From the NCBI GenBank assembly GCA_025024175.1, contig QCXZ01000041.1, positions 46,061,786 to 46,125,785 on the forward strand: a stretch of DNA of 64,000 nucleotides, given 5' to 3'. Of the stretch, positions 10,425-23,142 are shown piece by piece. The first letter of the stretch is position 1. The number at the start of each line of letters is the position of its first letter. The DNA comes from Rhyzopertha dominica (taxonomy: Eukaryota > Arthropoda > Insecta > Coleoptera > Bostrichidae). The position numbers and the translations under genes were made by a program. The notes under the pieces are model-generated. The model searched no databases. It was not told the origin of the DNA and saw only the letters and a program-made list of their open reading frames with translations.

Positions 10425-13400
10425 ATTTCTTAGCAGCCAAAGTATTACAGTTTTAAATGAAGTTCAAAATGTTAACTTGCCCATTTTAAACAATTTATTC
10501 AATTTTCAATGATAACAACAACAACCGACACACATAAAATAACTAAAGTTTAGATAGTTGTTTTCATTTTTTGACTACTATAAAAATTCCTATAGTTTAT
10601 GGTCCATTTAAGGCCGATAAAGTGCTTTGCCACACTAATATTTATTTAATAAAGTGGAGAAGACATATTGGATTATTACATAATCCATCTTATATTAAAA
10701 CTTTACGTAAGTGACTCAGTTCACAATTTTACTTATATTGCTAGAATATTGTTGGAATTGTGTGGCAATACTAAAAAATTCTTAGATTAATTAAAATGCC
10801 TAATTGCTGAACAGTTTCTTGCAATTACATACATTAAAAATAAACTTTTATTCAACAAACTAATCCATGGAGTAGATGAGGGTGAAATTATTCCTCTCCC
10901 TTTGTTTAGTTTTATGAATAGGTCGTCAGTTTCATGTATACTTTTTATCCATATGTAACTTCGTCAGTGCATTGTTAATTAGCAAAACCACACCAGTTTG
11001 CAATTTTTATGCTATATTGAATAAAAATTCCCGTAACTGTGGCGTTGAAGTAGCAAAAGGGCTAAGTGCTAAAATTAATAAATTAGGATATTCAAGCAAA
11101 ACTTTTTATTTTTTACTTACAAATAATACGCACTGCCAAATATAAACCAATAAGTACCTTGTTGAATATTAAAGAAGTTCTTCATAAAAAAATATGTTCT
11201 TTTCCTAAAAGTGATAAAATAAACTGTTTTGATTTGGTAACATGTTAATGCTCAAATTTTTGAAATCAGATACTGTTGTCCTTTCTTTTAAGTGTGCACG
11301 ACGCATCCCCTGCATATTTTGCATCTAGTTTAATACGATTGTGTTACTTTTATTGACATTTTTAAGGTTTAAAATTGAATCAGCAGCAACGTGTATATCG
11401 AAAAACCTGTTGCCATATCAATAATATGGAAAAGTTCGTGTTTATGTCGTCATGTACGTCATCAGATAACAGGTGCATTGCTTTTATTTTTTTATACACT
11501 TCTCAATAAATGCTAAATGGCGGTCGTAATTTAATAGGCTGTAACCACTGACTAGATATTTGTGTTTTATTATATCAAAAATGTCGTAATTTACTATTAG
11601 GAAATAATAAAAACACAATCCTAGGATTGTTATTTGGGCTACGCAGTTATCTCTCCAGACAAGCTTCTCCTTCAAGACTATTTACAAACCGGAGAAATTT
11701 CATTTCCACTTTTTTCCCTAAACACCCTCATTCCAACGGCACATGTAGGATTGTTTAGAATCAGCTAAATTTATACTTATATGACAACTGACTTAAATAA
11801 AACATATCCAAGTACCTAGGACCAAAAATCACCTATTCCAAATACANAGATACGACACTAACTGCACTCTCTGGGTCTTAGGATAACAAAATATCCTTTT
11901 TCATCAGTGTTATAGCTATAACTCGAGTTCCTAATTCTCAACAGTACATTTCTCGGTTCTAGCTTGCACAACCGATCACTACTTCTGCAGGTACCATGTG
12001 CTTGTTGAAGGGAAAAATTTTGAAAAACTGTTAGAAGCTTGCTCGTTGAAAGCTTTGTAAACTCTAATAATGTTTAAGTCGGAATGCTTTTCTAAATGTA
12101 GCAATTGTATATTGTGACACATAAGTAGGAATTGAGTTGATATGTCCCTCACATTTAAAACGTTATTATGATTGAATTTAGTTGAACATATACGCTTGCT
12201 TCTATCGTTCATCATAGTTTCGCCTAGTTTTCTCTTCTTTAAAATCAAAACACTTGGATGATATTTTCCGTACTGACTAGAACAGTGTGATGAATAGGTG
12301 ATGTATCTATCAGAGGCATAATTATAATGTTCATGTCTTCGTCTCTCCACTCTCTCGATGTGAATGAATCCCATGTTATAAACTCACTTGCATTTACATA
12401 GCGCCTAAAGTACCGAAGCAGAATAAGAGGACACAATTTTTTAGCATTTAACCGTATTTTTCTACGGCATTTAGAACCTTTCTAAGATACAAATACATTT
12501 TACCCATAAATGGCTCTTAGCCCCTTTGACATTTCCACACCTCAATTGTTAAAAAAGGCCATCTCAGTATGTCCACAGTTGACGTACATAACTAATAAAA
12601 TTACTAAAATCTTGGCTAGATTTGCTAGATGTTATAATTGCCACAGTTGCAGAATACAGTCTAATATACATATGGCTATGAAGACATTCGCGAATATTAT
12701 TTCTAACACAAGTAATCCAAAAATAAAACTGATACCCAAACGTTAGCTGAACAACTAATAATAACCTAGTAATATAAACTGTTCATTTAATTGAAAGTTT
12801 ATCAATTTTTATTGTGATTTTGTCTTTTACGGGGAAGAAAGAAGAACACAATCGTTAAAGATTTTGAAATATTAAAAAAATCGCCTACTAAAACCATTAT
12901 TCAGTATTCCGTTTATATACTTCATACATTTTTGTAATAACTGAAAAAGCCTTAACTGTCACGTTAAAATTATATTCGGCTAATGAGTCTATAAGTATTC
13001 TGGACGACTTTTATCTTTAAATCAGATACAAATCGATTCGAATTCTTTAACAGTGGAATGCTCCTGAGAATGCAGTAAATATTCCTACTACGTTCTATCA
13101 ATCTCTATAACAGCATTCTCTGTAATTTGATTAAAATTATTCATGGACCTTGAGGAAAATGAACGATGCTGGAAATAGATAGTACATAGAACTTTGTCAC
13201 TACCAACATCGTCAGGAAAGTAGTGAACAAAAAAATGTGTGAGACAGATCAAACTGATTGAACTGTATGAGACGTATTACAAGTACGTAAATGCAAAAGT
13301 AAGCAAGATTCAAGTTTGTGGGTTATAAATGTCACCGAAATAATACTTTATTACAAACTTTATGATAAAATGCATCCAAAATTTCCGTTCTTTTTTATTA

Positions 13401-13929
13401 CAGGATTAAAACACAATTACTAATTGTCAATTAGCATTATAATTTCAGATTATAGTTTCAGAAGAGGTTGTTTCTATACTTGTATTTGTTAAAAGATTGA
13501 TTTAACGTTTTCTTTGTAGCGCATTTCAGTGAATTGAACATTTTAATGTATCATATTATTAAGATACTAATTGTCTCAAAGCATATCTGTATTTTTGTTT
13601 CTGACTGTTCAGGGGACGTATTTATCGCTTAATTGATTGTGCTATACGTTTTTCTGACGATACCATGACTTATTGATATCATACCTCAAAGACTTATTTG
13701 AAACCGTTCTGAACAGGTTATTTGTGTGGACATTATGATAACGGTTTTAATATAAACACGATAAGATAATTCTGAGCTAAACTGAAACAAATTCCTGGAA
13801 ATTATTTTTTAGTATTAGACAGTTTGAATTCAATCACATGCTGCCTTTCCTATTTTACTTAACCACAATTTCTATTATTTTCAAACTTCTCTTCCTTTCC
13901 AATCTTTGTATTCAACTTCAGAATATGTT
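10425..13929. other. AT-rich DNA without supported gene
   Basis: The longest frame is on the minus strand at 11979-12374 (131 residues). It has no recognisable domain and no splice or composition support, so it is not called. One ambiguous base near 11847. Confidence 0.5.
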
Positions 13930-14350
13930 TGATTAAGTTGATTTTGGACTGGTCTCCCGGTAATGATTAGCAATTTAAGTACTCCCACACTGTAATTAAT
14001 TTAACTGCCAATTTCATGATTCGCAGTTGCTTGGTTGATTTATCAAGCAGCATCGCAATTACAAATAAAAAACTAATTGCACGAACCAGAGTAATTATGA
14101 GAAGTGTTGACCATTGTGGTATGAAAGCATTACTCGATTTAATTAACAGACCTCAGCAATTCAATTTAATGACGGGTAAACGCTAATTGCGCAAAGCAAG
14201 TGACCCGTCAAGTGCAATCTTCAGTTCGAATGATTTTTGCGCTTTGAGGATGTTAATGGAAATGCAAATGGAAACGTAGAATGCATTTACATCGATTGAA
14301 TGCTTAACTGCATAATGAAATTCTAGAAATTAAAGGCAATTGCAATTTTA
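13930..14350. promoter_or_regulatory. Enhancer-like island dense in homeodomain and POU-type sites
   Basis: Within about 400 bp there are many TAAT/ATTA cores (TAATTAATTTAA, CTAATTGC, GTAATTATG, TTTAATTAAC), repeated GCAATT motifs and a perfect octamer ATGCAAAT at 14262-14269. Composition is more balanced than the flanks and no frame is open. Such clustering is typical of developmental cis-regulatory DNA in long introns; function is inferred. Confidence 0.4.
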
Positions 14351-14759
14351 AGGACTACTTTTAGGTTCAGTCTGTATTTGTGAAAAAAATATTTAGGTAC
14401 ACGGGTTCTCACCGTTCCGAAAAAGCTGCATATAAAACATTATGGATTATATACATGGTGTCCTAATATTAAGAAGCACTAAAGTTATCCGTTTTTAATG
14501 TCATCTACCGTTTGATTTTATTTTTAGATTCTATACCAAATTACGAATCATTTTAATAGAGGTCGCTTTTACTTATCTGTTTGGTTCCTATTTGCTACAT
14601 CTTTTAAGCGTTTAGTCAACTTCTGCTCAATCAGTGTACCTACTGCAATATTTTAAACAAGGACAAATTAAAAATGTCGAGAGCTTTTTTTTCCAAATGC
14701 TACCACCTTTTTTGACTAGGTTTTTGTCTATACCTATAAAAATAGCACTAGGAGCCTAG

Positions 14760-15560
14760 AAGGCCTATGGCTTAATTCGTTATTTTCTTATACTACATCT
14801 TGTTTTTTGCTTTTTCCTTCCAGTGACGAATTTGTGCCTTTTGATGTCAGGTTCTATCTCCTTCAAGATCTTTGTCTGGGCCCTCCTCCTCTTTTTTTCA
14901 CTCATAGCGCTTGTTAGTAACGTATGAAATATCCTTTAGGTTGAAATTCGTATAACATGCCCCAACCATATAAGGCTTTGGGCGTTGACTACAGCCACTA
15001 TATTTAGTTTACTGTACATAGAGTGCTTGAAGTTCCTGCTTGCTCAGTTATCCCTACTGCTTATATACTTTTTTTTTCCTAAAAATCTTCCTCAGCACTT
15101 TCCTTTAACAAATCTCAAGAGCTTCCTGGTCCTCTTTCGTTAAAGTCTATACTCCACCACAGTAAATCAATAAATCATTCGGGAAATCTCTTTATACTTT
15201 AACAACTCATTTTGCACGTATACACGTTTATTTCCTGCAAACAACCGTGCTCTAATTTTTTCCCGATTTGATGGTTTTCTTATTATTACTGTACCTAAGT
15301 ACGCAAACCTATCCACTTCATCAAACTTGTAATGTCGTCCCTCCTCTGCTTTTAATATGAAGTTGCTCCTTACTTAAATTTCTTCTTCACTCCATTTAAT
15401 ATATTTCTTATTCATTTCCCTAGTATCACGATATTATCAACGAAAGCCATACACTGATGACTTTTGTAATGTATCGACAGACTGGATCTATTTATTTCTG
15501 CCCTTCAAATTACAGTTTCCAGTGCCATGTAAAACAGCACGGTAGAAATGTCGTAATATC
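14760..15560 (-). pseudogene. Decayed RTE-type endonuclease/reverse-transcriptase retrotransposon (3' part)
   Basis: Read on the minus strand, broken frames show the RT active-site block as AFVDNIVILG at about 15431-15447 (family Y/FADD, here decayed). This is followed by the conserved downstream order of RTE/HmRTE-like proteins: a 'DRF.YLGT' block, a short 'EI..R...' region, a 'VEYR/lYG' region and a degraded 'FERKVLRKIF' block near 15080-15120. The C-terminal Arg/Gly-Pro-rich region follows near 14880. At least five stops or shifts. Confidence 0.55.
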
Positions 15561-15759
15561 AGCCTTACTTGAAAGTTTTTAGATTGTTTCCCATTTATCA
15601 TCACTCCAGCATTTGTTTGATGTAGTGTCATTTTTACGAGGTTTATTAATTTTTTATTTATCTCTAAGTCCTTCAGTATTAACCTAATTAGGCAGAAACA
15701 TTTAAAGACATTAACAAATAACTAAAGCTATTATACATTTTTCTCTATAACACATGCTC

Positions 15760-16400
15760 AAAGAATTTTTTCAAACGTGAATTCTCGTATAAAGTATAGT
15801 CTAACAAACAACTTTATTAAACGTAATGTTTCATGCCCACTGCAGTTGTTCTAATACACCTTTTCTTTAACAAATCCATAAAGGAAGAAATAAATCGGAG
15901 TAAGGTCAGGAGAATGAGCAGGGCAACTGATTGTTCCTCCTCTGTATATCTAACGATTTGCGAGGGTTTCATTTAAGAATTGTCCAATTCTTTAATTGTA
16001 ATGTACAGGAGCTCCATCCTGCTGCAGCCACATGATATTTCGTGTATGCAAATCCACATTTTCTTAAAGAAGTAGGATATAATTTTGAAGAAATGCTAAA
16101 TATCTTATCCCTAACAAAACATCGTCAAATAGGAACGGACAGAGCACTCATATTGTGTCGATTAACAGACCCACTAATTTTAAATGTTGCATCCTAAGTA
16201 ATTTTGTATGGATAAAGTTCCAATCGTTATTAATCAAATTGTGTATGTTTTCACAAAAGTTTACTCGATATTGAAAATCATTTCCACAGAGTTCCTTGAT
16301 GTAGCTCAAGGTGGCAGGATTAGAACTTGTGTTTTAATGCTGGTTCACTGTTTGTCAGTTTCTCTTTAACTTAATTCTGGATTTTCATTAAAAGAGCTTC
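15760..16400 (-). pseudogene. Mariner-like DDE transposase remnant
   Basis: On the minus strand a near-continuous series reads DATFKISGSVNRHNM (first catalytic Asp region, about 16170-16215), WLQQDGAPVHY (second Asp, about 16010-16040) and AHSPDLTPIYFFLYGFVKEK (third block, about 15870-15930). In the last block the usual catalytic Asp after 'LTP' is Tyr. Several stops interrupt it. Same superfamily as the element at 6.2 kb but a different family. Confidence 0.75.
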
Positions 16401-17019
16401 CAACTACGAACTTCTTGTTGTTTCATATATACTCTTCATTTTTACACATGAAGCACTTTGTGCCAAAGTTGATAGATTGTAAGGTTGACAGAAGACCACT
16501 CGATTTTTATTGCCCAAAACAGCAAAGTTTCTTGAAATGGTCTGGCATTAGTTACTTTGACTTGTCTGTAAATATTTTGAAGGTACGAATTATTAAACAG
16601 AGACCTGCATTTATAAATTCTGGCAAAAAACGCCCCAAATAAAGTATAGAATCCACAAATAAAATCATACTGGGTAGATTCCATAAAAAAACACGACTTT
16701 AATGTTTTTTAATATTAGAACTCCCTTTATCTGTAGTAAAGCCTATGTAAAAACAGGTACTATATAGTACTATACTACTATAACATCTTGATATGTTTAT
16801 TGGCATATGTTACTACCACATTTCTCTTTAGAGAGAGAAAGCTGCTTGCTGATGAGGTATTCCCTCACAGTTGTTAATGTAACTCAACACTTACATTTGA
16901 ATTTTATTGCAAAAAAGGACATTTCTTTGCTAGCGAGAAGCACTTCAAGTATCTTCCATATGACTGTATTGTGTGATTTTTTTCCTTTACCATCCATGTA
17001 ATCCTACCTAATTAGCATA
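16401..17019. other. AT-rich DNA, nothing recognised
   Basis: Overlapping frames on both strands at 16415-16684 without motifs. Confidence 0.45.
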
Positions 17020-17345
17020 AGGGACATTCTTCACGCCGGTTGCTGGTAATTGTTGTGGTTTCGTACGTTTTAGAAATCGGGAGAATCAGCTCGTGAAAGC
17101 GTGTAAAATTTTAAATCGTCCGGGTTTCTAGCAGTGACTTTTGCGTTGCACTCGTTCCGCGGATATGTAGGATAATGTTATTTAATCATGACCGTAAAAT
17201 GCGTGATGGGAGAAATTGCAATAATCGATACTAACATGGATGAAAACGTCGGCGGCTGTGTGATTTCAATGAGCGGGCAAACGCGAAAGCATAGTACCGG
17301 TACTTCAAGGTTGCACATGCTTTAAACACCTATTTGTAAGCAATG
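17020..17345. promoter_or_regulatory. GC-richer island, candidate conserved noncoding element
   Basis: CpG content and complexity rise above the flanks (CACGCCGGTTG, GTTCCGCGG, GTACCGGTAC). No protein-coding frame and no repeat structure. Regulatory assignment is an inference from composition. Confidence 0.3.
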
Positions 17346-18289
17346 AGTTTTTGCGTAAGTGTTGCTGAATTAACACGCAAGAGAAACATCCGAATCGCCT
17401 TGACACTTTAGCCCTTATTTTTTATTAAAAGCTTTTGGAATAATTGTAAACTTCAACTATTTTCCATAGAATATATACATAATATAATTTAATTCGTCAT
17501 TTAAATTGTAGCCCTGTAACAATCCTTTTTACTTGAGGACTAAAACAGTGCTAGCTTCTACAATAATTTGGGGCTCTATTTCTAATTTCGTTTAAAAACA
17601 CATTTACATATTCTACTTCCTGTATGTCAACAAAGTAAACACTTTTGTAAACTATATTACATTCGACGACACCGCATGGATGAGCTCGATACATTTCTCC
17701 AGTAGCTGACCTAGAAACTGTTTGAAACTAAGACAGACTTTCATTTTAGATCATTGTTCCGTAGCGTATGTTCCAATGATGATTGATAAAGTGTACGATT
17801 GTCAGAGTACCAATTACAGATGCAATTTTACTTTCCACTGTCGTTTGCGACGGAGAAAATGCTCGAATGGTTAATAAAAGTGGAGCATATGCCACAAGTT
17901 AAACTTACTTTTAACGTAACGGTTACAAGAAAAGTCTTAAAATCGCAATTTGTTCCTTGCAGACGCATTATGCAACTGAACGTGTTGCGGTATCCGGTAT
18001 TGACGTATTGGGAATACAAGCATCGTAATTGCTAAAGCATACTAAATATTGGTGTGTTATAATATCCAAAAAATTTATTACCATAGAAACCAGTTTTAAT
18101 GTAGGTATACTAGAAAAATTGAAAATAGAAATTCAAACTAGGTACCTAATACATATACTATACATGTAATACATTTTATAAGTCGATAAACAAAAAAAAC
18201 TTTTTAAGAAGATATAGTCTTAGTTTGAAAATTGTTGAAGTTCTATTAGAACACTTAAATGCACCTTTTGTTTTTTAATTGTTCCCATG
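17346..18289. other. AT-rich DNA, nothing recognised
   Basis: Short frames at 17799-18035 on both strands show no family motif. Confidence 0.45.
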
Positions 18290-18720
18290 CATAACTAGAT
18301 ATTGCCAAAAAAAAACTGATTCTGTCCCATTTCTTTAACTGCTTAAGAAAGTGTCATAACAAAACTTGTAGATAATAATAATCTGAATAAAACGGTCTCG
18401 TTTGTTTGCTGTTTTCGGGTTATGACACAAACTTGTTTTTTTTAATGAGTCATAGTTGGCTATGACTTTACTGAAAGATGTTTTTTGTTCGCTTTAGAAT
18501 GATATATCCTCAAATATTTTTTTCTCAAAAAAGTTGTTCAGGTGACATACTATTCCAAAGAGAAAAAAAATCTTTCTCAGTAATTTAAAAAAAAACAACT
18601 CAAGTTTGTGTCATAACTCAAAAACTGCAGTCTGTACAAAAACATAAATCACTTTTTTTGTACAAATAATATAATTACGAACAGTTAAAGAAATCATAAA
18701 ACTGTAATTCTTATGTTAGT
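18290..18720. repeat. Fold-back (inverted-repeat) element
   Basis: The two halves are inverted copies. GGGTTATGACACAAACTTG at about 18418 is mirrored by CAAGTTTGTGTCATAACTC at about 18603, and a TTTCTTTAACTG block near 18332 is mirrored near 18681-18694. The centre holds an extra dyad, AGTCATAGTTGGCTATGACT. No coding capacity; a MITE/fold-back relic. Confidence 0.55.
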
Positions 18721-18777
18721 ATAGTTTGCTCTAGCTCCGTTAGTTACAGACATGCCCATAGTGAACATGAAAAAAAA

Positions 18778-19872
18778 ATCACCTCGTGTCCCATTTTCGT
18801 TGTAATGGTAGGATTTCTCGGTAACTATCAATGTTAGAGAGTTGCCATTTCGACATTACTGCATTACTTTTTTTTTGTTCTGAGTTCAGCTGTATCGTCG
18901 CCATTTTTGTATCGTCTTTTGTTATAAAGCCATAGCCAACTTTTGGATATGCTTGTGTATGTACATACAAAAAGACTGTAAAGACATTTTTATAGGTATT
19001 TTTATTTTAAATCCAGTGGCGTACCCCGTATTTTTTTAGGAGGTCGCATTTTTGCGATATAAGATAAACCTGCATTTTTTAAGCGGAAACCATAGTTGGT
19101 TTTGCTGGTTGAAAAGGCCTATTTTTTTCTGATTAAAAAATGTATACATTATTAGGTGTANTTTTACTTATTTTGGAGACGTTAATTTTTTTTTAATGAC
19201 TTAATCATATTTTACGTTTGCATCCAGGAGGCTATGGAATAAGAAAACACACGATATAATTTATATTATTAAGCAGAAATTTTAATCATTTATAAATAAT
19301 ATATGCATATTTGAATACATAGATAAGAATCATAGGTGCACTCATGCATTTGCTATCGATAATCTAAGGAAACTGATTGTTTATTTGGAGATAAGTATCT
19401 ATGCATTGTTTATTATCAAGTATTTACATCCATTTTGACGAAAAACGTAAAATCTCATTAAATTATTACAAAAATTGGAATAATTAATTAATAAAGATAA
19501 ACCTACCAATGTACTTACATTTTCTTAATCAGAAAAATAGTTCTTTTCAATCATAGCAAAGCCAACTATGGCTTCCATGTAAAAAATGCAAGTTTGTGTT
19601 ATATCTCGGTGACCTCCTTAAAAAATTCTGAGTACGCCACCGGATTGAAAATAAAAATATCTATAAAAATGTCTCTACAGTTTTTTAGTGTCTACATAGC
19701 CAATAGTGATATTGAGAAGTGAAGAAATGTTACATTTTTGGAAAGTTGGCTATGGCTTTAAAACAAACGACGACGACCAAAAATGGCGATGGTACAGCTC
19801 AACTCACATTAATAGTTACCGAGATACCCAAGAATTACAACGAAAATGGGACACCCTGTACTTATTTGTGAA
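18778..19872. mobile_element. Long-armed fold-back MITE
   Basis: Arms of about 375 bp (about 18783-19161 and 19498-19872) are inverted copies. The left arm passes through GCCATAGCCAAC and CCAGTGGCGTACCCC; the right arm has GTTGGCTATGGC and GTACGCCACCGG in mirror order. The right end reads GGGACACCCTGTA, the common 'ACAGGGTGTCCC' terminus of insect Tc1/mariner-type MITEs; the left end is a decayed version (CACCTCGTGTCCC). The central ~335 bp is AT-rich. The 126-residue frame over the right arm is not a gene. Confidence 0.65.
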
Positions 19873-20499
19873 CGTTAGATATACCCAAACGAATATTTTT
19901 ATACGGAGTTCCCCACTCCAGCGCGTTTTTTCTGTAGCTCCTATGATGTTCAAAATACGACAAAATTTTCCACAGCTAGCTTATCCAGATAATTTCAAAT
20001 ATGGTGGACAATCGATTATACAGGATATGTTCAAGTACCAACTTTGTTATTTGAAATGGAACACCTGTATTTTATTGCATTTTTGATTCCTTATTGGTTT
20101 ATATTGAATGCTATTTCACCACGTACCGGTGTGTTTAGCCTATATTTGACACTCGACAAAAAAATACTCACAGGGTCATACTACAGTCGAAAAGTCATGG
20201 ATAACATAATTGCTTAGGATTATTACGTACTTATGTAGAGCAGTGGCATGACTTAACTCAATACTTTTTTGTGTAGAGTTGGGCAATTTAAATTTAATCT
20301 GTAGGTACATAAAAAATTTAACTGCAGTTAAAAACTGGAGCTCCAAAACCCAACTGCCCATAAAAGCCTTCCTTTCACGATTTTTTAATAAAGCCTGTTC
20401 CCCGTGCACCATCTTTTACATTTACATAACAGTTTTCCTCCAGACACATGTTCGGTTATTGATTTCCATCTACTCTGTTTACCGATCTCTCGAAAGGAC
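19873..20499. other. AT-rich DNA with short repeat scraps
   Basis: Phrases such as TTTGAAATGGAACACCTGTA near 20050 resemble ends of generic insect transposons, but no full element can be bounded. Confidence 0.35.
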
Positions 20500-20945
20500 T
20501 TTAAAATTCGCATATCAGTTGCAGCGGCGTTTAGGGCGAAGCGTCGTGTTAACAGAGCATGAAAGATGTAGTGTGATTGGATCTTTTGATCTGCGGAATA
20601 AATCAAACAACCCCAGGATACATCATAGACGGCTTTGTATCGGCGGGGAAATCCCGGATGCGCCCGGGAGCGGAACAACGATGATGCCTGGCTGAAATTA
20701 ATTTTCAAACTTTCCAGCATCCATCACCGGCGATTTTTCGGCTTGCCGGAGGTTGCTGTTGCAATTTTGGTTAAAGACCTGCTGCTTAGGCGCCCTTGAA
20801 ACGCGAAATGAGCGCTAATATCGCGCGTTCCATTACTGTAATTGATATTAAATGTCACAAAAGGATCGGCGATGCAGGAGAATGGGCTTCCGAGATCTGA
20901 ACTAATGGAGAGAGGCGCGTCAAAGTGCACATGTGCACCTATCGA
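20500..20945. promoter_or_regulatory. CpG-rich island with perfect palindrome, candidate conserved noncoding element
   Basis: GC-rich block with frames open on both strands but no recognisable protein. It contains GCGCCCGGGAGC, TCGCGCG and, at 20925-20938, the perfect 14-nt palindrome GTGCACATGTGCAC with an E-box-like CATGTG core. Likely regulatory; a noncoding exon cannot be excluded. Confidence 0.35.
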
Positions 20946-21419
20946 TTTATACGAGTGCTGGGTATCTTAATTGAATTCCTGTTTAATGTTTAGTATTATT
21001 TATACGGTACGCTTCTGAAATCTCGCCCTCTAGCTTTTGACCACCTCAAAGATTGTTTTTTTTTCTTATTACATTCATTTGAAAGACTGTAATTCCGGCG
21101 TTTGGAAAATCGAAATCAGAGAATCTATGCCAAAATTATAGCGGTTTCAAAAAAGAGAAAATATATACAAATATTTGCGCAGGTGCATTTAAATATTGTA
21201 AAGAAAAATAAATTTGTCCGTGTGCAAATGATAATTAGATTGCTTTGCGGTACTCCATCATAAGCTAATTGTGTACATGACACACAGTAGTGGATTTAAA
21301 ATACTACCCTGTTGAACATCACCCTGCACCCTATAGGATAATGATGGAGATGCTATTAGTTTTATAGGAGTCCTCGAAAATCCTATAGTAAAAATATATC
21401 GAAAACTACATTTTTACAA

Positions 21420-21790
21420 AACAGTTATTTCTATTCGGGTTGTTTCTACATGCAAGTATTTGGTTGTGCTATGGGAACATAAAAAATTGTCGACGATTTA
21501 ATACTAATTCTTCCATCTCATGGTATTGAAGAGATAATGCAAGTGACTCTGACTATGACGCACATTTACTATATAAACAGAAAATTATAGATTGGTTCCT
21601 TTTTTAGATACTACAGTATATAGAGACGAAAACAACACCATAAAATTAGATTGGTACAAAAAACCTACATCTATACAGACGGATACTTGCATTATATATA
21701 AAATCTTAAATAAATTTTATAATCCAAATGAAATTCCGAATATAAACGCTATATCATAAAGACTTTAGATACAAAAACTTAAAAAATGCC
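21420..21790 (+). pseudogene. Penelope-like reverse transcriptase fragment
   Basis: Broken + strand frames read QVFGCAMGT (RT block 'Q..G.AMGs') at about 21450-21475 and then FLDTTVYRDENNTIKLDWYK at 21600-21655. The latter is a good match to the Penelope/Hermit RT block 'PFLD..v.r....i...wYrKpT'. The active-site region between them has decayed. Confidence 0.6.
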
Positions 21791-23133
21791 TACCTACTGG
21801 TAACTAAATTACTTTGTTGTAACAATTCAAGATTGCAAAGTNAGCAATGTAACACAACTANTAACTTCCAAGAAAATTGTAAATAAAATATTTTTTCAGT
21901 GTTACCACAATATAATAATTTAACATATAAACTAATAAATAAATTAAACNGTTATAACATCAGNATTGCAAGAAAGAGTACTAAGTTAGTANGATGGCTA
22001 TAGACAAAATTAAAAGAGAAGACGGCATTATTAAATAACATTGATGTAAATGTAAAGTAAAGAAAAATTAGAACGTGAGAGAAGTTATAAAAATAGAATA
22101 AATGGTTAAAACTAAGCTATTGCTTATGCAATAGTCAAAGAAAGGGATATATGCAANGAAGCTATGTCACTTAACCTGAAAGTATTAGAGCAGACTTATA
22201 AAAAAATGCGCTTCTATCAACCAAAAAATGTTGCGTAATGTGCGACTGTATGTGTGGTCCAAGTTGAATATTTAAATCAGCATTTATATGAGTTAATGCT
22301 AAGTTTGTTAGACCGATATAATGTTTGGAATAGATGGATCAAAACACAATAGAACTGTTATATAAGACTAACGTAAGTGTCATTTTAGCAAGTGTTTCTT
22401 CAAAGTCAGCTATATGCCTCATTTGTTATAAATGTGACCCTAGAACGTTTTCTCAGTGATAGATAGATTTAGGATAGATTGTCGGATTTCTATGTGGTAC
22501 TAAAGCGAGCAAGTAGAAAAAGAAAGTAGCTTTCAAATGAGAGGTAACATGAACTTGTTGCTATTTAATTTTTTTTAAATGAGGTGATTTTTTAACGACC
22601 TTACCAAAATATTTCCCGAAGCCTTTAAAGGTTAAAGGGGAACATTCACTGCTGCAAAAATAAAAACAAGTTAAATATTTGCCAGTCTATAAAAGTTATT
22701 CTTTTTCTTATTACGTTACATATTTGCTTCTTTGTGATATCACATGTCAATATTAAACATCAAAATTATGAACTTCCATACTATTTTTAGATAAAAGTAT
22801 ATACTGTTCTGTCACCGCATATCCATACTGCATCCTGTTTACTACCCTCTCTTTAGGCAGCTCTCAACATAATTACTCTATTTTATTTTACAATTTATTG
22901 CATTACACATCAAAGCGAACAGATTTCATGTTAAAGTTTTGATTCTGGCGATAGCACATATCGCATACGATAATAATTATCACACAACCACTCATGGGTA
23001 ATAGAGCAGACTGTAATCGAATGGAAAATGTTGACCGACACCATGTTATCTTCGATTTTTTCCCCCGCTAATCTAAATCCAACAGCTCGACAACTGTTCA
23101 TACGAATATTGCGTGGTAAGTTCCATTTACGTA
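21791..23133. other. AT-rich DNA with several ambiguous bases
   Basis: Cluster of single N positions (21842, 21861, 21950, 21964, 21992, 22157). May be the tail of the Penelope copy; no further motif. Confidence 0.4.
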
Positions 23134-23142
23134 GTCGTTTAA
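23134..23142. repeat. Left 9-bp target-site duplication GTCGTTTAA
   Basis: GTCGTTTAA directly abuts the left inverted arm and is repeated exactly after the right arm at 31164-31172. Mutator-superfamily and FoldBack elements make 8-10-bp (usually 9-bp) duplications. Confidence 0.85.

Noticed and set aside
11979..12374. 131-residue minus-strand open frame
   Set aside because: No recognisable domain, no splice or composition support; explained by chance in AT-rich DNA.
20279..20720. 138- and 111-residue overlapping frames on opposite strands
   Set aside because: Mutual shadows over a CpG-rich block; no domain, better explained as conserved noncoding DNA.
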